The position numbers and the translations under genes were made by a program. This document shows positions 45,851 through 52,525 of a stretch of DNA of 64,000 nt, piece by piece. The notes beneath the pieces were generated by a model. It was not told the origin of the DNA and searched no databases. It worked only from the letters and a program-made list of their open reading frames with translations. This stretch comes from Anodontia alba (Eukaryota > Mollusca > Bivalvia > Lucinida > Lucinidae). The first letter of the stretch is position 1. Every line of letters begins with the position of its first letter. The stretch lies in contig OZ024825.1 in the NCBI GenBank assembly GCA_964016985.1, positions 37,633,557-37,697,556 of the forward strand, written 5' to 3'.

Positions 45851-47241
45851 GGGTCACTGATGAGGGCTAACTGGCCGAAACTAGCCAGTCTGGCAGGAAG
45901 ATTTCGACACGCCAGGTGTATTCTTAAGTTTTGTGTATGTGTGCATTCATTGCTTCCAAGAGTCATTACATTCTTTTTATACGTATGATACAGTTTTCTG
46001 TACTTTTACCCATTTCGCATCCTATATATTTAAATTTATATCGGACCGTTATCGGCACCGCAGGATTCCCGTCTGGCGGATAACTGTCCGATATAGATTA
46101 AAATAGAATGCTAACTTAATTTTGAGATATTTTATGTATTTTGGATATTACAGACTATATTTACAGTAGTAATGCCATATATGAGCTGCGTCGCGAGAAA
46201 AAGGCTCCTCCGATATCCCATTACGAAAACACGCCTATTCAAATATATAGGAAATTTCACCTCCAAAAACTGATTTTTTTTTTCAGATAAAAAACTCTGA
46301 TATTTTTCATATTTCTGCTCAAAACATAGATTGTGGGTACTCGTTAGAACCGCCTCGGCGAGGCGGTTCTAATGAGTACCACAATCTATGTTTTGAGCAG
46401 AAATAAGGAAAATAATGTATACCCCTGTAAACCTCAGTTTTACAATATAAAAGTGGGGTTTAAGGGGGTCAAAATAATATAGGCATGTTTTCGTGATGCT
46501 GTCGAATCATTCTTTCAGTGCGCATGTCTAGTTCTTTGGCTGAAGTGTCTCCTTGACCTACCGCTTAAAGGCTTCGTATTCCTCAAAAATTGACATTTTT
46601 TTAATCCAAGAAAGTTTTGATAAATTTGTATATGGTATTAATACTATCATAAAATGTGGCATCTGACAAAATGTAAAATTTCAGTTAGTCTCTCGTTTTT
46701 TGAACTGGGTCAAAAATAAAATGATTTTTATTGTATCTCTGAGAGATAATTTAATTTCAAGAACGAGAGACTAACTGAAATTTTACAGGCTATCAGGTGC
46801 CACATTTTATGATTGTATTAATACCATATATGAATTTATTAAACCTTTCTTGGATAGTAAAATGTCTATTTTTGAAGAATATGGAGCCTATAATTGAGCG
46901 AATAGCATAGGTTCTGGTGAGACTGCGCGCATGCGCAGGCTCGCCTGAACCTTTGCTATTCGTATATGCTATAAAGGCTCTTTTCATAAACACACATGCT
47001 CATCAATGTCTTTTCTTCAGGTTGGCTAGCAGATGCAAATGGAAATTATGACAGCTCGTTTTACTTCGCTGGTGCAAGTTTCCTATCAGGTGGACTTGTA
47101 TCTGCCGTTATTCCTGTGATGTGGCACTGTAGACCGTCAGGACGAGCAACTATTAGCGGCGATACAACCAAGACAAAAACAAATCAGCAGGGAATTCAAA
47201 AACACCAATTAACCGAAAACGGTCTATGCACTCACCTTTAG
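27252..47241 (+). CDS. SLC16/MCT-like transporter, gene 2 (six coding exons)
   Basis: Coding exons: 27252-27432, 29424-29567, 31408-31680, 38245-38625, 43527-43652 and 47021-47241. They join to 1326 nt, encoding 441 residues plus TAG. All five introns are GT-AG and phase 1. Predicted 12-TM carrier of the SLC16 family; the substrate is unknown. Landmarks: GIPQSFGVIYSELV after TM1, T-K-R-R-T-V-A-Y-G-V-A-S-V-G-G at about residue 129, the TM6-TM7 loop at about 185-218, LLYNMMITRGQTKSYSSLTL, Arg274 in TM8, and GWLADANGNYDSSFYFAG between TM11 and TM12. The D-G-G-W-G-W motif is absent, and the residue four before Arg274 is Ser, where MCT1 has Asp. The tail ends C-T-H-L, compatible with a class I PDZ ligand. 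Head to head with gene 1. Intron 4 holds an unrelated antisense ORF. Confidence 0.92.
27475..27535. repeat. Perfect palindrome in intron 1 of gene 2
   Basis: TTAACCCTTTCGTCCATAGA, then TGTCAATATATTGTC, followed by the exact inverse. Arms about 30 bp with almost no loop. Confidence 0.85.
27776..27843. repeat. B hairpin, perfect
   Basis: GCAAACAGTGTAGACCCTGA, TCAGACTGCTCC and exact inverse. Best example of the family in the window. Confidence 0.92.
27905..28055. repeat. Repeat K fragment
   Basis: GTTTAAGTCCCCCATC, GTTTCTATTGACCGTGTCAA and CCTCTGTTGCCATTATTCTT match the 3' part of the other K copies. Confidence 0.6.
28116..28377 (-). mobile_element. MITE-1 copy 17
   Basis: CATTACGAAAACATGCC to GTTTTCATGATG. 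Some loss in the GGGGTCAAAATT arm. Intron 1 of gene 2. Confidence 0.9.
28905..29095. repeat. G-family remnant with two poly-A runs
   Basis: GCAGACGATTCACACGAAAC and TGTCGTCAGCTGCATTGGTG flank A-runs at about 28981-29047. Confidence 0.65.
29129..29409 (+). mobile_element. MITE-1 copy 18, at exon 2 acceptor of gene 2
   Basis: CATCACGAAAACATGCC to CATGTTTCCGTAATG. Ends 14 bp before the first base of exon 2, so the branch point of intron 1 probably lies inside the element. Confidence 0.92.
29424..29567 (+). CDS. Gene 2 exon 2 (TM2 end, TM3, TM4 start)
   Basis: 144 nt between acceptor TTTTTAG| and donor G|GTACGT. Encodes GIISGILVSAYG, CVTTVAGSLLLTIGMV and LLYLTYGIIAG. It has no in-frame start, so it is easily missed. 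Identified from the paralogue. Confidence 0.92.
29611..29785. repeat. (AAT)n-rich microsatellite
   Basis: Long ATA/AAT array with interruptions in intron 2 of gene 2. A second array with AGT units is at about 30258-30375. Confidence 0.95.
29790..30235. repeat. Repeat with TACCCCCGGCATACGAAG ends and 170-bp tandem units
   Basis: Begins ATACCCCCGGCATACGAAGT with a short inverted ATGGGGGTAT. It then carries two units 170 bp apart, each with GTCAAAGATAT.CCAG/CAG, CTACTTTACCTAGAAACTTG and GCCATGG. The two small ORFs read from it repeat each other and are not genes. Confidence 0.75.
30868..31040. repeat. Diverged E-like palindrome
   Basis: AACAACATCGAGTCAACGTT, GACGTCTTGACGTCGTTGAA and the inverse TTCAACGTTGTGTGTCTGCT. 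Intron 2 of gene 2. Confidence 0.65.
31130..31225. repeat. Decayed hairpin with a MITE-1-like core
   Basis: TTATTTCTCCACAAAACATA, TGTTGTGGGTACTCAATAGA and an imperfect inverse. Outer sequence is not MITE-1. Confidence 0.5.
31408..31680 (+). CDS. Gene 2 exon 3 (TM4-TM6)
   Basis: 273 nt between acceptor CTTGTTAG| and donor G|GTATCA. Encodes GFGASLLALSANGIII, T-K-R-R-T-V-A-Y-G, HFTSWCIDTYGWKGCFILMG and the start of the central loop. Phase 1 on both sides. Confidence 0.95.
31700..32217. repeat. C-family palindrome with long ends, interrupted by MITE-1
   Basis: Left end AGCCAGCTCATGACAAAACC and TGTGCGCCTAGCGAAGACTC. Right end GAGTCTTCGCTGGGCGCACA and GTAGGTTTTGTCATGCACTG. MITE-1 copy 19 sits inside at 31832-32109. 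Confidence 0.75.
31832..32109 (+). mobile_element. MITE-1 copy 19
   Basis: CATCACGAAAACATGCC to GTTTTCGTAATG, nested within the C palindrome, intron 3 of gene 2. Confidence 0.92.
32805..32995 (-). mobile_element. tRNA-derived SINE, 5' truncated
   Basis: TTTGTGTTGAGGTTTTACGG and CACACGTTTACTGGGCAGGC, then GACAACTGCCCGTCTTGAAT. The tRNA-like head is missing. Confidence 0.8.
32996..33540. other. AT-rich intron sequence, nothing recognised
   Basis: Intron 3 of gene 2. No ORF, repeat or signal I can support. Confidence 0.5.
33541..33745. repeat. Repeat with B/C-like hairpin
   Basis: CAGTGAAGGCCCTGATCAGA, CTGCGCGGATGCGCAG and inverse GATCTGGGCCTTC. The flanks (GTGTCATCCGGACCATTGCT and GCCCAAAGTCA) recur at 44010-44230, so the repeat is about 200 bp long. 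Confidence 0.65.
33801..33935. repeat. E-family palindrome, long form
   Basis: ATGACGTTTATACAACGTCA, GTCGATGCAACGCCATGAAG and an extended inverse ending TGTATAAACGCCATG. Confidence 0.82.
34592..34980. repeat. Large palindrome of about 390 bp
   Basis: Ends TTACTATTTTTAGCCTCCGC and inverse. Inner arms GGTCTAATTCTCGAGAACAT and ATGTTCTCGAGAATCAGACC. Loop of about 55 bp around 34785. It reads as ORF in places only because the sequence is inverted. Single copy in the window. 33936-34591 shows nothing recognisable. Confidence 0.85.
35231..35275. repeat. (AG)n microsatellite
   Basis: About 22 AG units. Confidence 0.95.
35280..36420. other. AT-rich intron sequence, nothing recognised
   Basis: Intron 3 of gene 2. 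ORFs below 85 codons without family features. Confidence 0.5.
36476..36546. repeat. (TA)n microsatellite
   Basis: About 35 TA units. The Ile/Tyr-rich ORFs on both strands are artefacts. 36547-37229 shows nothing further. Confidence 0.95.
37230..37510. repeat. G-family palindrome interrupted by a D palindrome
   Basis: Outer halves GAAAACAGGATTTGACATTT / CAGATCCT and GTTTTCTGGGTAAAATCAG / CGTCGTCTGATGAAAATT. The insertion at 37335-37442 is the D hairpin CCCAGCTAGCATTCTACGTA with its inverse. Confidence 0.78.
37335..37442. mobile_element. D-family palindrome, nested
   Basis: CCCAGCTAGCATTC, TCTACATCGGGCCGTCATCG and GGCCCGTCAGCTACC, followed by the inverse ending GAATGCTGACTGGG. Nearly perfect. 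Confidence 0.85.
37700..37915. repeat. G-family palindrome, nearly perfect
   Basis: TTAACCCTTAAAGCGCCAAG, GCAGACGACATTT, AAACAAGTCTTGATATTTCA and GTGAATCGCCTGCC, each with an inverse. Best G copy in the window. Confidence 0.88.
37944..38184. mobile_element. B-long MITE copy
   Basis: GAACCCACTTTTTTTCGTCG, GACTCTTCTACC, the B hairpin at 38084-38149 and the end CAGACTAAAATGGGT. About 60 bp before gene 2 exon 4. Confidence 0.65.
38245..38625 (+). CDS. Gene 2 exon 4 (central loop, TM7-TM10 start)
   Basis: 381 nt between acceptor CATTGTAG| and donor G|GTAAGT. The acceptor is fixed by phase (E-S-H-R-S at the junction). Encodes MAYYLPYNLLYNMMITRGQ, TM8 with S-R-V-L-V-G-F-A-G-D and TM9 to YGMGT. The ORF that starts at 38136 includes intronic sequence. 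Confidence 0.95.
38650..38885. mobile_element. Decayed MITE with GAACTTCAGTGGCTCGAAC end
   Basis: TTGAACTTCAGTGGCTCGAA resembles the end of the element at 45389. The centre at 38800-38870 has TTTTTAGAAATGTCTCGTTG and GAGGCGGTTCTAATGAG, the shared hairpin core. Confidence 0.5.
38932..39270. mobile_element. F-family MITE, complete
   Basis: TACAGTCGACTCTCGTTATC to GATAACGAGGTTCGACTGTA. The perfect central hairpin is built from GAAAATATTGTGGAAAAGAG, GAGAAATTGCTCC and inverses. Intron 4 of gene 2. Confidence 0.88.
39515..39695. repeat. G-family palindrome remnant
   Basis: GCAGACGACATATTAATTGT, AGATTTGACATTTCATGCGC and the decayed inverse TTTCAAATCTTATTTTCTGA. Confidence 0.65.
39698..39926. repeat. 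Palindrome with GGCCCAGTTGTTCAAAGC ends
   Basis: GGCCCAGTTGTTCAAAGC, TCGTTAGCTTAACGA and the inverse GCTTTGAACAAGTGGGCC. The central pair AAAAATGTGAGTAGC / TTCTCACATTTTTTTC closes the hairpin. A MITE-like unit in intron 4 of gene 2. Confidence 0.75.
39940..40160. repeat. G-like remnant with poly-G run
   Basis: TGACATTTCAACTCC and CAATATGTCGCCTGCTG resemble G. A G run at about 40064-40083 follows. Confidence 0.55.
40310..40430. repeat. Decayed hairpin with a MITE-1-like core
   Basis: TTTTCTTATTTCTCCATGGA, GTTGTGGGTGCTTATTAGAA and the inverse TTCTAATGTGTACCCACAAC. Confidence 0.6.
40664..40941 (+). mobile_element. MITE-1 copy 20
   Basis: CATCACGAAAACATGCC to CTTGTTTTCGTAATG. Intron 4 of gene 2, about 100 bp before copy 21 in opposite orientation. 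Confidence 0.92.
41044..41331 (-). mobile_element. MITE-1 copy 21, rearranged core
   Basis: CGTTACGAAAACACCCC to TGTTTTCGTGATG. One side of the core hairpin is lost and the other (GACGAGGCGGTTCTAACGAG) is tandemly duplicated. Confidence 0.88.
41471..41583. mobile_element. D-family palindrome
   Basis: ATCCCAGTCAACATTCTACT, ATCGGGCCGTCATCGGCCCG and an almost perfect inverse ending AATGCTAGCTGGGAT. Confidence 0.88.
41842..41909. repeat. B hairpin
   Basis: GGCAAACAGTGCAGATCTAG with the inverse CTACACTGTTTGC. Confidence 0.75.
42355..42515. repeat. Minisatellite of about 26-bp units
   Basis: About six imperfect units of GTGGGTGTCCTCACCC followed by AGGAGCCGA. Each unit carries a small hairpin, GGGTG..CACCC. 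It lies 3' of the antisense ORF at 42534-43405. The preceding 41940-42354 is unusually GC-rich for the window and not recognised. Confidence 0.8.
42518..42573. terminator. Nested hairpin around the stop of the antisense ORF
   Basis: CGTGCCGCCA (42518-42527) and its exact inverse TGGCGGCACG (42564-42573) enclose a second hairpin, AGACCTACT / AGTAAGTCT. The TAG stop of the antisense ORF is in the inner loop. A role in 3'-end formation is only a guess; it may equally be the end of a mobile element. Confidence 0.4.
42534..43405 (-). pseudogene. Intronless frameshifted ORF, unknown protein, antisense in intron 4 of gene 2
   Basis: Starts MSDFVIPAVLLRALSEYKF at 43405 and remains coherent for about 70 residues (LLWRMADGKDHVRVELTF). 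The frame then shifts by one near 43195 and continues for about 220 residues to TAG at 42536-42534. The second part has a P/T/K-rich linker (KTAQLTPSPRIKKPATPAPS) followed by an apparently folded domain with YFHVNIEDEYPLHEKYALQD, LPVFFVYQKENKHWLQIKG and TNTAYWYDVLEKSC. Total about 290 residues. Codon use looks coding in both parts, so this was a real protein. I do not recognise the family. Lack of introns, GC content above its surroundings and placement in a host intron suggest a retrocopy or a mobile-element protein. The shift could also be an assembly error, in which case it is an intact gene. Confidence 0.6.
43527..43652 (+). CDS. Gene 2 exon 5 (TM10 end, TM11)
   Basis: 126 nt between acceptor GATTTCAG| and donor G|GTACTT. 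Encodes VLALLQAVITADLVGIEQLG and the TM11 segment to GTSIGTPIGG. The exon has no ATG of its own. Phase 1 on both sides. Confidence 0.93.
43738..44017 (-). mobile_element. MITE-1 copy 22
   Basis: CATTACGAAAACACACC to GTCTTTTCGTGATG, 85 bp after exon 5 of gene 2. Confidence 0.92.
44020..44235. repeat. Second copy of the 33541-33745 repeat
   Basis: ATCATCCTGCGCATGTGAAA, AAGTGAAGACCCCGATCAGA and GATCTGGGCCTTCGCTGTCA. Same order as in the first copy. Confidence 0.65.
44242..44578. mobile_element. F-family MITE, complete
   Basis: TACAGTCGACTCTCGTTATC to GATAACGAGAGTCGACTGTA, with perfect ends. Centre GAAAATATTATGGAAAAGAG, GAGAAATTGCTCC and inverse. TATA flanks both sides. Confidence 0.9.
44580..45388. 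other. Intron 5 of gene 2, nothing recognised
   Basis: AT-rich, no coherent coding sequence or repeat seen. Confidence 0.5.
45389..45755. mobile_element. H-family MITE (TACAGTCGAACTTCAATAGC ends)
   Basis: TACAGTCGAACTTCAATAGC to CATTGAAGTTCGACTGTA. The centre is TGTACTCATTAGAATCGCCT with an exact inverse, the hairpin core also found in MITE-1. 367 bp. Confidence 0.85.
45820..45847. repeat. Poly-A run
   Basis: About 27 A. Confidence 0.9.
46010..46112. repeat. D-family palindrome, degraded
   Basis: TTATATCGGACCGTTATCGG and CGGATAACTGTCCGATATAG. Termini lost. Confidence 0.6.
46219..46498 (-). mobile_element. MITE-1 copy 23
   Basis: CATTACGAAAACACGCC to GTTTTCGTGATG. Perfect GC core. Confidence 0.92.
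46579..46882. repeat. Palindrome of about 300 bp
   Basis: Left arm with TTGACATTTTTTTAATCCAA, TATGGTATTAATACTATCAT and AAAATTTCAGTTAGTCTCTC, right arm the imperfect inverse. Loop near 46700-46735. Followed by a C-like hairpin at 46893-46975 (TTCTGGTGAGACTGCGCGCA). The left part of the intron 5 acceptor region of gene 2 derives from these. Confidence 0.75.
47021..47241 (+). CDS. Gene 2 exon 6 (TM12 and C-terminal tail)
   Basis: 221 nt from acceptor TTCTTCAG| to TAG at 47239-47241. Encodes GWLADANGNYDSSFYFAGAS, TM12 with SAVIPVMWHC, and a hydrophilic tail rich in Thr, Lys and Gln ending C-T-H-L. Confidence 0.93.
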
Positions 47242-47591
47242 CGTGCTGTATTCAATATATTCCATACAGCAGAGCACGCGACGTTTATTTCAAACATTAG
47301 TAATAACCTGTGGAGAAAATATTCCCCGTCTGTTGTTCTAGAGTAAGTGTTGGTGGTTGTCGAGGAAGGAAATGAAGACAGACTCTTGTACAGAAGTGTG
47401 TTTTGTAAAACCGCCCCAGTAAATTACGTAAACAGATCAAATTACAGATAACATAGGCCGTTTCTATATGCGTCAAATGGATATACTAACATCATGCGAC
47501 CTCCCCAACAATTTCTGACCCCTTGATTTTACTATATAAAAGGGGTGACTTCCTATTAGGGAGTGAGGAGGCGGGATATGACGACATTCTG

Positions 47592-47597
47592 AATAAA
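47592..47597 (+). promoter_or_regulatory. Candidate polyadenylation signal of gene 2
   Basis: First AATAAA after the stop codon, 350 bp downstream. No transcript evidence. It also lies at the start of the duplicated block A. Confidence 0.3.
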
Positions 47598-47965
47598 TGA
47601 AGAATTTTTTATGGTTTAAAACTCTAGAAATAATTTGTTAAACCGTTTTGTTTATTACACCCCATCAAAATGTTCATTTTTGCGCAAGCACATTAGAGAG
47701 GTTCCACAGTTCAAAAGTTAAACTTTAACCTGCTTCATATAAAGTTGTTAAAGACAGTATTTAAACTATTTTATTATTTTTTTTTCGCAGAAAAAGGAGA
47801 CTTGACATTTCAGTTAGAATCTGAATGAATTGTCAAGTCATAATGTCTGTGAAAAAAAACAAAAAAAGAGAGAGAGAAAAACATCACTAATTTTCATCTT
47901 TAATTGGAAGATTAAACCATGCTGAGGCAACCATGTTGACGTACGGAAATCAGGGCACTCTGTCC

Positions 47966-48125
47966 TGTGGGCACATGACGTTTATACAACGTCGCATAAA
48001 CGTCGATGCAACGTCATCCAGTGGGAACATGGCGTTTATACACCGTCGCATTGACGTCGAAGCAACGTCATGACGTTGCATCGACATTAATGCGACGTTG
48101 TATAAATGTCATGTGCCCGCTGGGT
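47966..48125. repeat. Two nested E-family palindromes
   Basis: GGGCACATGACGTTTATACA at 47970 and ATGGCGTTTATACACCGTCG at 48030, with one shared right arm ATGTGCCCGCTGGG. Confidence 0.82.
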
Positions 48126-48179
48126 AGTGCTTACAGAATACTAGTTGAATGGCCAATCAAACTTGAAGGAACAGTATAT

Positions 48180-48930
48180 GTTAATTTTGTCGTCTGCACT
48201 GTTTGCTTATGCATAGCTGTCAGAATAAGTAGCATATTTACCGAAACTAACATGCAGGGCTTGCTATTTGGACGTTGGTTTCCGCAACATATTCTTTCGT
48301 CCACGGTTTCGATATGGCGCCGCTGAAAATGGCTCAACCGGCACGGAGTGCGCTGGCATCGTAGTATGATTTTTTGTTTGGTCTTCGCTTGCAAGCCTAA
48401 GGCCATAGTAGTCATACCAAAATTTCAACCCCTGCCAAATCATTTACGGAAAAAAAACGAGTAAAAGTGCAAAGTACCGCCTGCAACTAAGCTAAAAAAA
48501 TGGCCCGTGAAAAAAAAATATATATTCGGGTTGAACATTATAATAAGGTTTATGTTTACAAAAAACTTCGATATATGTACTATGCTTCTCATACCAAACT
48601 GTTTGAGTAAGAATTTTGAGCCCTGATGAGCTTATTCATAACTACAAATTATTACGCTGTATGGAGATAGCCGATCTTGATACCCGATAGTAGAAAAGTT
48701 CGAGTATTTGCGTATCTGAAAAGCCGAAAAAAAATGGCAACCGATTTTGATGTTTGAAACCGTATTATGCCTTAAATAAATCTTTTGACAACTTTCAGCT
48801 ATATTTACTATTAAAAATAATTAAATATTAACCACAGAAAGACAGACTAGTACCTGAAAATTTAAATAATAAACGCAGAGTCAGTCCCCGAACATATTAT
48901 TACAACTGCGCAACTGACGCTGCTGCATTC
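48180..48930. other. Spacer, nothing recognised
   Basis: Small ORFs overlap on both strands at 48006-48415, without family resemblance or codon bias that I can see. Confidence 0.5.
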
Positions 48931-49615
48931 AAAACTAAAATCACTTACTAGAGAACACAAAATTGAGTTTCTCAGACTAAGCCGGTGCTAGGGGGGCTTA
49001 TGCAGCCTCGCAAACTACAGTGTTGCTTATTAAGAGACTCAATCAAACCGAGACTCCGATTTTCGTGATTTTGAGTGTTCTTTGTTTCCAAAGGTAATCC
49101 TTTTTGACTTTTATTTTACGGTTTTAGAGTTCGAGGCCTGCAGGCAAAGGTGCCTGAGCGTCGGTCTGTCCGGCCATCTGTCCGTCTGGAGTTATCTCCC
49201 TGACTTATAGTATGAATGCACGCCTTATTTATTTATTTATTCTTCTTATTTTTTTCATGATTTTTTTGCATTCTTTGTTGAAAATCACTCACTGGGGAAC
49301 ACAAAACTGCGTTTCTTAGTCTTATGGTTTAAGAGTTACAGGCCTTGCAGGCAAAGGGCCTTATATTTCTTCTTATTTTTGCATTCTTTGTTAAAAATTA
49401 CTTACTAGGGAACACAAAACTGAGTTTCTTAGTCTTATGGTTTGAGTTACAGGCCTTGCAGGCAAAGGGCTTTATATTTTTCATTATTTTTGGTGTCTTT
49501 ATTGAAAATCACTTACTAGAAAACACAAAACTGAGTTTCTTTGTCTAATGGTTAAAGAGTTTTTGACCTTGCAGTTCTCATTATTTTTGGATTCTTTGTT
49601 AACTAGAAAAGTGTC
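48930..49615. repeat. Tandem repeat of about 111 bp
   Basis: CACTTACTAGGGAACACAAA with AACTGAGTTTCTTAGTCTTA recurs; AACACAAAACTG lies at 49299, 49411 and 49522, spaced 112 and 111 bp. A diverged unit is at about 48945. The 67-codon ORF is read from the repeat. Confidence 0.85.
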
Positions 49616-49954
49616 CAAAGTACACAGATGCGCCCGCATTGACGTAGGCTAATTTGGCAAGGTTTGCACAGTTTTATAGAGGTACCCAGAGCGGGGGCAT
49701 CCGTGTACTGAGTGGTTGTATGTTTTTCATTCAGATCAGTTACTGAATTGACATGCGAATAAATAAGTACATCGTGAAAAACTTTGCCATTTTGAAAATA
49801 AAAAAGACAGTTAAAGATGATTAAATGCTGTGTAACTATTCTTCCTGTTTTTCACTCGATGTAGGAGTGGAGGGACTATAGAAATGACCTTTGTCCTTCT
49901 GTGTGTCATTCTATCCGTCTGTGTGTCCATCACACATCTTGTAGCCCTATAGTG

Positions 49955-50235
49955 CCTCCAACATCTTTTATCGGATACTTCTGAAATTTTGAAGATTTTC
50001 TGCTTCTTTTTGATATGAGGATGTACATGTGGTATTGAATTTTTGACCCAATTATTTCTGACATAATTACAGCCCTTGTGAACTGAGAAATAGCAATTTT
50101 TGAAGCTTGTGTCCACACCTCCTCCACCATCTTTAATTGGATTCTTCTGGAATTTCGCATGTTTTCTTATCATTATATGAAGGCTTGCATGTGGTTTTGA
50201 ATTGTTGAGCCTATTTCATTCAAAGTCACTGATGA
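49955..50235. repeat. Two diverged units of about 155 bp
   Basis: CTCCAACATCTTTTATCGGA with ACTTCTGAAATTTTG and CTCCACCATCTTTAATTGGA with TTCTTCTGGAATTTCG start consecutive units. Preceded by a TCTGTGTGTC-rich stretch. Confidence 0.65.
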
Positions 50236-51110
50236 GTTTTTTTTTTTGTTTTTTTGTCGGAACTGCGCATTATGGCCCATACTCTAACTTCTTATAGACT
50301 TATCCATTGCTCTTAAAAACATCTGTTTTATATTTTTGTTTGCCCAAACATTGGGTAACATTTGGCATTCAGCCTTTATTTATCAAAATACCACCATTAT
50401 ATGTCTTCAGGAATATTTCTTTCTTCTGATCATAATCATCTGAAAGTCTTTATTTTACTTTCATATTAAAATTAATAAAACCATGAACAAAACTAGCTCT
50501 TTCGTTTTCATTGATACATATCCAGAGACAGTTCAACATTAATTTCATTCTTTTGTTTTTAGCTTACCAGAGCAGAAGGCTCTGAAAAAGCTTATAGGAT
50601 AGTCCTCCGTTGTTTTCGCCGTCATAGTATGTCATCGTCAACACTTTCAGACAACATCTCCTCTGATACCACGAGGCAAATTGAGTCCAAATTTCATCTA
50701 TAGCATCCTTGGGTTTGAGGATTGAAAGTTTGTATTTTTTATGAAAATCGACACTTTGGTTTGGTTGCTGTGCCAGTTATAGTTTTCATATACTTATAAT
50801 GGGAAAGTATTTACTGCCCAGCAATTGCAGATACTTTGACAAAACGTATATTGTAATGTTCCTTGAGTAATCTTTTATCAGCAATAAGGCTTTATTTTTA
50901 CTGATTGCCATGGAAAATAGAAAGAATTCCATAAAATTATCACCTCAGAAATCTCTATGAGGCTGAGACTTTCTTTTGAAATATTCATCATATTAGCCTT
51001 TACAGATTTTGTGTTTATTTGAAACCTGGTGAGCTTTGAAGCCCCTGGGCCTACTGATGCCCAGGCCACTAGCGCCTACAGCGCTTCGATTGTGTTGATT
51101 TAAGGCAATT
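50236..51110. other. Spacer with possible old repeat fragments
   Basis: AGCTTACCAGAGCAGAAGGC and neighbouring sequence at 50560-50720 look like a fragment of an interspersed repeat. No other member is in this window. No coding sequence supported. Confidence 0.4.
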
Positions 51111-51119
51111 CATTAACTC

Positions 51120-52106
51120 TTATAGTTCAAATATGAGCGGCAGTTTTACATTCATACGGGATGTGTGAAATGTTTATATATATATATATATATGTAAAAT
51201 TTGTGAGACGTTAATAAATAAATCTTATCTTTTACATGCGCGTATATGCTTGACATAATGTTTACATCAAACTTTGTTGTACTGAGGATTTTTACTTCTA
51301 AGGTATGCCTTTTTGTCACAGGTTGTATATTCGCTCGTATATGATTTTTTTTAGCCCACTTTGGAAATTTAAAATTCATTTTGTTTCTTTAGTATGCATT
51401 ACATTGCACATTTGATTATTTATTTTTTAACGGAATGTTTGACTTAATTCTTAGAGCGCTAATCACAACTGCAGCAGACGACATTTTGACTTTAAAGTAA
51501 AACCTGGCATTTCAAGTATATTTCAGAGAAAATACGACTTGGCATTTCATGTGAATCGTCTGTCAGGTCTTATTTTCTCTGAATAATAATAAAAATAATA
51601 AATGAATGTCATCTGCTGTATCTAAGAGTGAAATATATCACAGTGCACCTATAGAATGTCGTCTGATATAACAGGTTAAATACATCGGTCCAGTCAAACA
51701 CAAGCGGACTTCAGCGCAAGATTTAGATCAACCTGTGCATGCTGACAAGCTGCTCAGAGCCTTGCTGCTTCACTTAGAGTGTGTTTGCACCTGCATAAAT
51801 GCATTGCGAAAAGTATAAGTTCTGATTATACAACGCAGACTGGTCTTCAAGTAAGCCGTTCGCTCATCATGTTTAATTCACACTTTTTAACCTATTTTAG
51901 ACTGAATAAACTCTCCCACACTATATATTGGAAGAGTCCAATTTCAATTTTAGGTATGCCAGGTTATGTGATTTTGATATTCCTAGAGAAAAATGGCTAA
52001 ACTATTTGCAACCAGTGGAGACCCTAATCAGACGCCGCACAATCTGATCTGGATCTACAATGTTTGCCAATTACCCTTTTTGGAGTCTACAGACTAAATG
52101 GGTTAT
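51120..52106. repeat. Duplicated block B (partner 60635-61550)
   Basis: ATGCTTGACATAATGTTTAC, ATGCATTGCGAAAAGTATA and GGAAGAGTCCAATTTCAATT recur in order near 60650-61420. Contains a G remnant at 51450-51640 and ends in a partial B-long unit. Confidence 0.82.
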
Positions 52107-52525
52107 GGAAATAATACTTTTTCAAGGGGAGGTAGCTCGTTCAAAATTGTTATTTGGCTCATCATGCCGTTCATTTTGACTGGTTGGCCCTATTACCAGT
52201 TTGACGTCATACCAAATGAGTGAGGATTAAAGGAATCACGTGCAAAGATTGCTTTAGCTACTTACCAACAAAAATCAAGTCTTATAATCCTCTCGCGTGC
52301 GTAGTATTCATTCTACCCGTTTTGACTGCCTCCCTTTCCAATCTACCTCGCGAGAGAACGAGCATGCGCAATGAACCATTTCATGAGTAGACGCCATTGA
52401 CCGCATGTTGAGATAGTGATCGTGAGGTTTTGGTTCAATCTTTGTGGTATTCTAATCTTCGGTCTCCTGTGAGATCGCTAGTTGGTATGCTTCATAATGT
52501 TTGTTGTTTGATTTACCTTTATGCT
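52107..52525. other. Spacer, nothing recognised
   Basis: No ORF or repeat seen. Confidence 0.45.

Larger units (their letters stand above)
47580..48180. repeat. Duplicated block A (partner 57571-60330)
   Basis: CGTTTTGTTTATTA, TTTTTGCGCAAGCACATTAG and CTGGGTAGTGCTTACAGAAT recur in order at 57579-60330 with substitutions. Includes a G-like hairpin at 47750-47880 and two nested E palindromes at 47966-48125. Confidence 0.8.

Noticed and set aside
48006..48415. Overlapping ORFs of 106 and 94 codons on opposite strands
   Set aside because: One reads through the E palindrome, and neither shows family features or a conserved partner in block A'.
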